Shown: positions 58,595-64,000 of the stretch, piece after piece
How the letters are laid out: each line of letters starts with the position of its first letter
Position numbering within the stretch: the first letter of the stretch is position 1
Source of the DNA: Oenanthe sinensis
Lineage: Eukaryota > Streptophyta > Magnoliopsida > Apiales > Apiaceae
Assembly: GCA_028671895.1 (NCBI GenBank)
Contig: CM053809.1
Location: 36,803,501-36,867,500, forward strand
Length of the DNA stretch: 64,000 nt
Reading direction: 5' to 3'
The notes under the pieces: generated by a model
What the model was told of the DNA's origin: nothing
Seen by the model: the letters and a program-made list of their open reading frames with translations, nothing else
Database searches by the model: none
Program-made: the position numbers and the translations under genes

Positions 58595-58599
58595 CCTAA

Positions 58600-61033
58600 T
58601 TCGAGAATCAATATGAAATTAAACATGACAAAAAGTAACCTATTACTATAATTGAATAATAAAAGCTCTGTTAATTAATTACGCTACACACAGATATATA
58701 TATGTGTGTGTGTGTGTGTGTGAATATGAATCTGAATTAGGATACTTACGTATTTGTAAGGCGTTGTGGAGTGAAATTATCATATTTATACCATCCGGTT
58801 GGAACTGGCATACTTGAAAAAGGTTGTTTTTTCCTGACAAAAAAAAGGTTGTTTTTTTCTGACAAAAAAAGGTTGTTTTTTTTTAATATTAAAAATAGGG
58901 TTTTTTTTTTGTAAATTTATTGTTTTTGTTATAGTGAACTCATTATTTAAGAATTTAATAAAGGTATTTTTTTCTCCTCTAAAAATATGAATTACAACAA
59001 AAAATAAATTATTTTTATGTTTTCTAAAAGAAGAGTGTTTTCAATTGAATTGTTTTTTTTTTGAAAGTGTTTTCAATTGATTTTGGTAATAATAATTTTT
59101 TTGTTTTAGTTGATTTGAATTATAAAATCGTATTTTCTATAAAAGGTTTTAATTAATTTAAATTATTTTTTCATAAATGTTGTTAATACTTTTTATATCA
59201 TTCCCTCCCTCTATTCTATTTCAAAAGTTCACACAATTTTTACGCTATTTTTTCAACTTCAGGAAAAAATTTAAGATGAAGAAAAAATAAGTTATTTTCA
59301 TTTTTTTTAAATTAAAAAATGAAAAAAGGATAAATTATATAAAAAATTCTTTAAAAATATCTTTTTTTCTTTTCCTTCTAAAAAAATTAATAATAAATTA
59401 TTTTTTTGAAAAAATATTTTGAACATAGCATTTTAGTGCAAGTCTAAATCAAATATGATTATCTGACAAAAAAATCAAATATGATTATATATTTAATAAT
59501 TTATTATCATATATATCTCTAAAGCTGAATTTATATTGATTAATTAGATTTTAAAAATTAAATTGATAAAGTATATACAAGGGAATCTCTTATAATGAGA
59601 GAACAAGAGTTAAGATGAGACATTTTATTCCTGATTTGAAATGTCTAATTTATCCTTTTAATTGTTTATTTTAAAAATATTGTAAAAAGGAGTTGAACTT
59701 AAGTCTAACCACAATCTTTAAAATCTTTTTACCATTATATCACATTGTCACATGAGTTTAATATCATAAATAATATGTGTATGTATGTGTGAATCGTGTC
59801 GTGAAAATAAAAGAATATTATATGTTTTATTAATTAGTAGCCGTTTTAATCATGAGACATTTTATTTATCATGATTTGAAATGACTAACTTGCTCTTTTT
59901 TATTATTTATTAAAAAAAAAAAATTGAAATGAAATTTTACAAATCACAACTTATACATTTTCTTACCGCATGACCTCTTCATCAAACGTGTTTTTATTCA
60001 TGCACATAATATGTATTTATCTGTCATGTTATTTTAAAAAATCATGACTTATTTTATTCAAGTAATATTACTATAATACCCTTAATTATATAATTAATAA
60101 AAAATTATATTATTTTATTAATTGTGTGCATTGAATATATAACTTTTTAATCTTAAGAAATTTATTATAAAACTAATAAAAGTGTAAAAAAATTATATTA
60201 CAAGTCATATAATTCTATTTTACAATTTTTTTTAAATAAATAAATTTATATGATAGAGTTATCTCTTATATATACAATAAATATATAAATTTAAATTAAA
60301 AAAAATAATTCATATTTTATATAATAAATATTCAGATTCATAAAATAATCATTCATATTTTGTATAATAAATTTATAATAAAAATAAGTAAACTTTAAAC
60401 TACAAATCATATCAATGATTATCGTATATGTAAAGATGCAAATTTAAAATATAATTTTTGTGTTAAATAAAAAATATTTGAATTTGTGTAATAAATGAAA
60501 ACTTTTAAGCAAAATACTATAGTTAATTTAAATATAGAGACTACGGTTGAGTTAAAAATAAAATAAATTTCAAATTTAACATCATATATAATTACATCAT
60601 ATAAATACTATTAAGAAAACTACATTTTAAATATTAAAATATAGTTATGTAAAAATTTAGAATTAATTATTATAACACGTACAACAGTTTCAATCATAAC
60701 ATGTGTAAATTTTATTTCAGTATTGTATAAGATGTATTACTTAAATTGTTATATTTTGGTCAGTGCACTATCACATTATGTACCTATGCACTATCAGATT
60801 ATGTACTTATGCGTGACAGAGTTACTTAACCTGCTTTTGAAAAAACCTCAAAATTTGGCTCGATGGTCACGTATGATATTAAAATCAATTCTCGAAATCA
60901 GATCAAATGCCAAATTCATATCAAAAATAAATTCAAGATACACTAACCCAAATACAAAAAATTTAATAACCCACAAGTTCACCCCAACGCAAAAAAAAAA
61001 AGATTTATTGATGCAATGAATAATAGTACTCCA

Positions 61034-61078
<45 letters not shown>

Positions 61079-61320
61079 TCAATATGACACTGAGATATTA
61101 AAATCATATTTCATTAACTGATCAACTGGATTCTAAGTCAAATTAAATATAATTGAATAAAAAAATCAATTTTCAAAAAACTTATAATTAAAATATAAAA
61201 TAAAATAATAAAGAAAAATCAAGTTAGCAACCGTGCCTTGCACGGGCTTTTAAGAGAATTTGTATATAACGAGTTAGTGGCCCTAAAAAAAATATACTAA
61301 CGATTTAGTGAACGGGTCAA
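58600..61320. other. Gene-free region with simple repeats
   Basis: Includes (TG)n at 58702-58722, three copies of GACAAAAAAA.GGTTGTTTTT between 58836 and 58882, a phrase ATGAGACATTTTATT..TGATTTGAAATG occurring near 59614 and 59854, and (TA)n at 61039-61071. No gene supported. Confidence 0.5.
61224..61246 (-). mobile_element. Helitron-like 3' hairpin
   Basis: On the minus strand GCCCGTGCAAGGCACGGTTG is followed by CTAA: CCGTG pairs with CACGG around a short loop, then CTAA (a CTRR match) within 6 bases. This resembles a Helitron 3' terminus. The matching 5' end was not found, so the extent is unknown. Confidence 0.4.
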
Positions 61321-61339
61321 CTCATTAGTACAATAGAGT

Positions 61340-61356
61340 CACGTGAGTTATAAATA
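61340..61356 (+). promoter_or_regulatory. G-box and TATA box of the plastid-protein gene
   Basis: CACGTG (61340-61345) is followed directly by TTATAAATA (61348-61356), about 140 bases upstream of the ATG. G-boxes next to a TATA box are frequent in light- or stress-responsive plant promoters. Confidence 0.6.
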
Positions 61357-61494
61357 CTGGGTAGACGGTGGGCGTGTAAGCAAGAAAGCGGTAGATATCT
61401 CTTCTCCAGTCCAACTGAACAAGTCCAAACATTAAAAAACATACACACGCAAAACCCAGATTATACATACAAAATAAACAGGGGTTTTCACAAA

Positions 61495-63783
61495 ATGACG
61501 TCGTTTTGTTCTACCACAACTCTAATCTCACCCCCTTTAATCTGTAAATCTACACCGTCCATATCTTCATCATCTTATAAATCTCCAATTTTGATTTTTC
61601 CGGCTCACCGGCCGGCGAATTATGCCGGTAAAGGGAGATTAATTATGCGACGGCCGGAGGCGATGATTCGTATGGGTGAGGAAGAGAAATTGACGCGCCG
61701 CAATCCTCTTGATTTTCCAATTGTATGTTTCTTTAATAAGTTTTTCGTATTACTTTCTCCAATATTCCATTACTTTTATTTACAAAATAACATTTAATTA
61801 CAAGGACTACAATTCCATAGACTCTATCAAATTTAGTTAATCCAAGGAGGCAGGGACCGAAAACTTGCTAACCCCTTAAAATCAACATCTACAATTGCAT
61901 AATTGAATAGTAGAAAGTAAAAAAACAACACATTACCACATCACTACCAAAATTCAATTTCAAGATGTTATCGTTTTAACTCATTAATCCCAAAAAAAGA
62001 AAAAAAAATCCAAACTTTAAAAAAAACACAATTCAATAGTCAAGATACCTTCAAGATACTGAGGTTCTACTGTACTAAATTTCTAATTCCTAAATCATAA
62101 AAATCGAAAGTTTCACAACATAAAACACAATTCAATCATCAAGATACTAACTTCCAACATATCAATCATAAAAACCCAAACTTTTTAAATGATACCCATT
62201 TATGCTTTGTGTGATTTGGATGGAGAGCAAAAACAACAGACACATCACCATATGATTGAGATGACTCTGCGCAAGCTAATATTTATTTTTGTTTTTGTGT
62301 GGTGTATTGTTCGCATGTGTAACAGTTGCATTTAATAGTAATGCACGTTAGGTAATATGCATTTTTGCACTGTGCAACATCCCTGTCATGTACAGGCTCC
62401 AAAATTTTCTAGAAGTCTCACATGTCTATGTCTCTGATGCATATCGTCCCTGCTGGTGTCATGCATGATATGTGTGGTATTTAGCCCTCTTTCTGACATT
62501 GCGGTACTTTGGCCTTCACTCAAATTACGGTCTTTGCAAAAAATGTAATGAACGCTGAAGCTTATGTAAGTGAAATAAAATTAATTAGGGAAAACGAAAA
62601 TTCTGCAAGAGAAAGACCAAATAACACATTGATTTACAAAATTGGTAGATCATAGACTCATAGTAGCATTAGCATGACTCCCAAGAGTGAAGAGACGATA
62701 TATTTTTTGCTGTCCATGGCACAAGACTTTCCTGTTAAATGCACCACTTCTTCTTTCTTGCATTGTCAGAGGTGAGCTCCGTAAATTAATCAGAGACGCC
62801 TCTCGGGGTTAGTCATGAAGAGTGAAGTGTGATTTCTGGCTCAATTTTTTGGTAGGTATCTTTCAATCTCCAATCACTAACCTCCAAGTACTCCCCTTCA
62901 CCTGTTTTCTTCCTTGTGTAATATGGAGATATTTGTTAACAAGGCTCCTCTTTTAGAAATGAAAATCCTAGATAATTAATTCATGCAATAGACCCCATTA
63001 TTTTTTAAATAAGGCTCATTTTATGTTGATAATTAAAAGGGGCTGTAATCGTCCTACTAATGGTCTGTAACTCGACTGTGCCAAAATGAATGCTAAGTTG
63101 TATTTGGTAGTGGTAATTATGAACTGATTTTACTAAGAATCAGAAGCACTATGATCAGTTTTTTGTTTGATATGTTTATATTTATATGGATATTTCCAAA
63201 TATGTATGCATACATATAGTATGCAACTCTTCTACAAGTTACTGAAATTCAATTGTCATCAACTGTCATTAGTCTACTGATTTGACACATAAATATTAGA
63301 ATATACCTCAACTGTTGTGCAGCTATAAACAACTGCACTATGATTTGATGTTGCGTTTGGATGATATGACCAATGTGTGCTTGTAATTCTAGTCCTAATG
63401 CTCGAAGGGTCCTGTTGAAATCATTTCAAGGAATTTGAAATTTTAGTATTACTGTACTGTATAAGCTTTGTTTCTAAAGGTTGGGCTTGCTATCTGATTG
63501 TTGTCCATCGTAAACATAGTAAAGCATGTTTTTTTCATTGATTCATTTGTTTTGGCTGTGTATTCTTTGTTTGGGTCAGGAATGGGAGAGACCTAAGCCT
63601 GGGCGTAGGCCTGACATATTCCCTCAGTTTAGCCCGATGAAAACACCCCTGCCGCCTCCAATGCCATATGATCCTCCTGAAGAAGACGAGGAAGAAGAAG
63701 AGAAGAAAGAAGAAGAAGAAGAAGATCCAGAGAAAGAGGAGGGAGACAATCCGGAAAGTAGGTGGTTTCCCTTCCGATGGTGA
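61495..63783 (+). CDS. Small acidic protein, probably plastid-targeted; function unknown
   Basis: Predicted 143 residues from exons 61495-61722 and 63580-63783, split by an 1857-base intron at PI|EW. The first 50 residues are Ser/Thr-rich, have almost no acidic residues and start MTSFCSTTTLISPP, the usual look of a chloroplast transit peptide. The mature part has RRNPLDFPIEWERPKPGRRP, then DIFPQFSPMKTPLPPPMPYD and a long Glu-rich run, ending NPESRWFPFRW. The pattern of a proline-rich block followed by an acidic tail is not one that I can tie to a function. The G-box/TATA promoter fits a nuclear gene for a plastid protein. Confidence 0.75.
61880..63579 (+). other. Long intron of the plastid-protein gene
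   Basis: AT-rich intron sequence with no nested gene. The acceptor is TTGGGTCAG at 63571-63579. Confidence 0.6.
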
Positions 63784-64000
63784 GGCTTCCCCGAATTTTG
63801 TTCTCTCAAGTTTTGATGAGTTACCCTTGCCATATCTTGCAAGGAGCTTGGGCAGCCCGAGGAAATGCATCAAACAAGATCGCTGTAAACTTTCTTTGTG
63901 TAATTTAAGGAACTCGTTAAATGTAGCATTTGCAGTAGTTTTCCTAGACTTCTAAATTGATATAACAATGTTCATGGTTGTTGCATATTTTTTTGTCAAC

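Noticed and set aside
63535..63873. Phe-rich minus-strand frames near the right end
   Set aside because: Antisense of the Glu-rich tail of the plastid-type protein.

Overview
This is a gene-poor, AT-rich stretch of a flowering-plant nuclear genome. Intron-containing genes with GT-AG borders, a nuclear tRNA-Ser, plant-only families (YUCCA, COV/DUF502, Kinesin-13, polyol transporter) and abundant plant MITEs, TRIMs and a truncated LINE point to a eudicot; I cannot name the species from sequence alone. No bacterial, plasmid or organelle segment is evident.

Layout, left to right. 1-1.6 kb: a 5'-truncated LINE with a decayed RNase H reading frame, then a repeat full of AAACCGCAACCGCA words. 1.8-4.8 kb (+): COV-like DUF502 membrane protein. 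5.3-5.9 kb: hAT-type MITE. 6.4-8.0 kb (+): a promoter with site II elements, a telo-box and a TATA box, followed by a non-coding region duplicated in tandem. Each copy carries box C/D snoRNA features and guide sequences complementary to 18S and 25S rRNA. This is the most interesting locus here. 8.7-10.1 kb: diverged direct repeats. 10.8-13.3 kb (-): Rab7/RABG3 GTPase. 14.2-18.3 kb (+): N4-(beta-N-acetylglucosaminyl)-asparaginase with a tandem TRIM array in intron 1. 19.2-22.5 kb (+): ankyrin-repeat CbbX-like AAA+ ATPase. 22.98 kb: tRNA-Ser(GCT). 24.5-26.6 kb (+): polyol/monosaccharide transporter. 28.0-28.6 kb (+): intronless conserved plant protein of unknown function. 28.7-37.6 kb: gene desert with repeats. 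37.6-40.6 kb (-): YUCCA flavin monooxygenase. 38.9-47.7 kb: three Stowaway MITEs (the first inside the YUCCA gene's large intron), a TRIM and a hAT MITE. 48.3-52.8 kb (-): Kinesin-13. 54-54.7 kb (-): a decayed membrane-protein gene. 55.3-58.5 kb (-): SNAPC4/MYB4R1, the snRNA-promoter-binding MYB. 58.6-61.3 kb: repeats. 61.5-63.8 kb (+): small acidic protein, probably plastid-targeted.

The genes are independent units and do not form a pathway. One weak theme is RNA production: a snoRNA gene cluster and an snRNA transcription factor, both with telo-boxes near their 5' ends. Exon borders were read by eye from splice signals, reading-frame continuity and remembered family sequences. All rRNA complementarity statements rest on remembered conserved rRNA segments and need an alignment to confirm.
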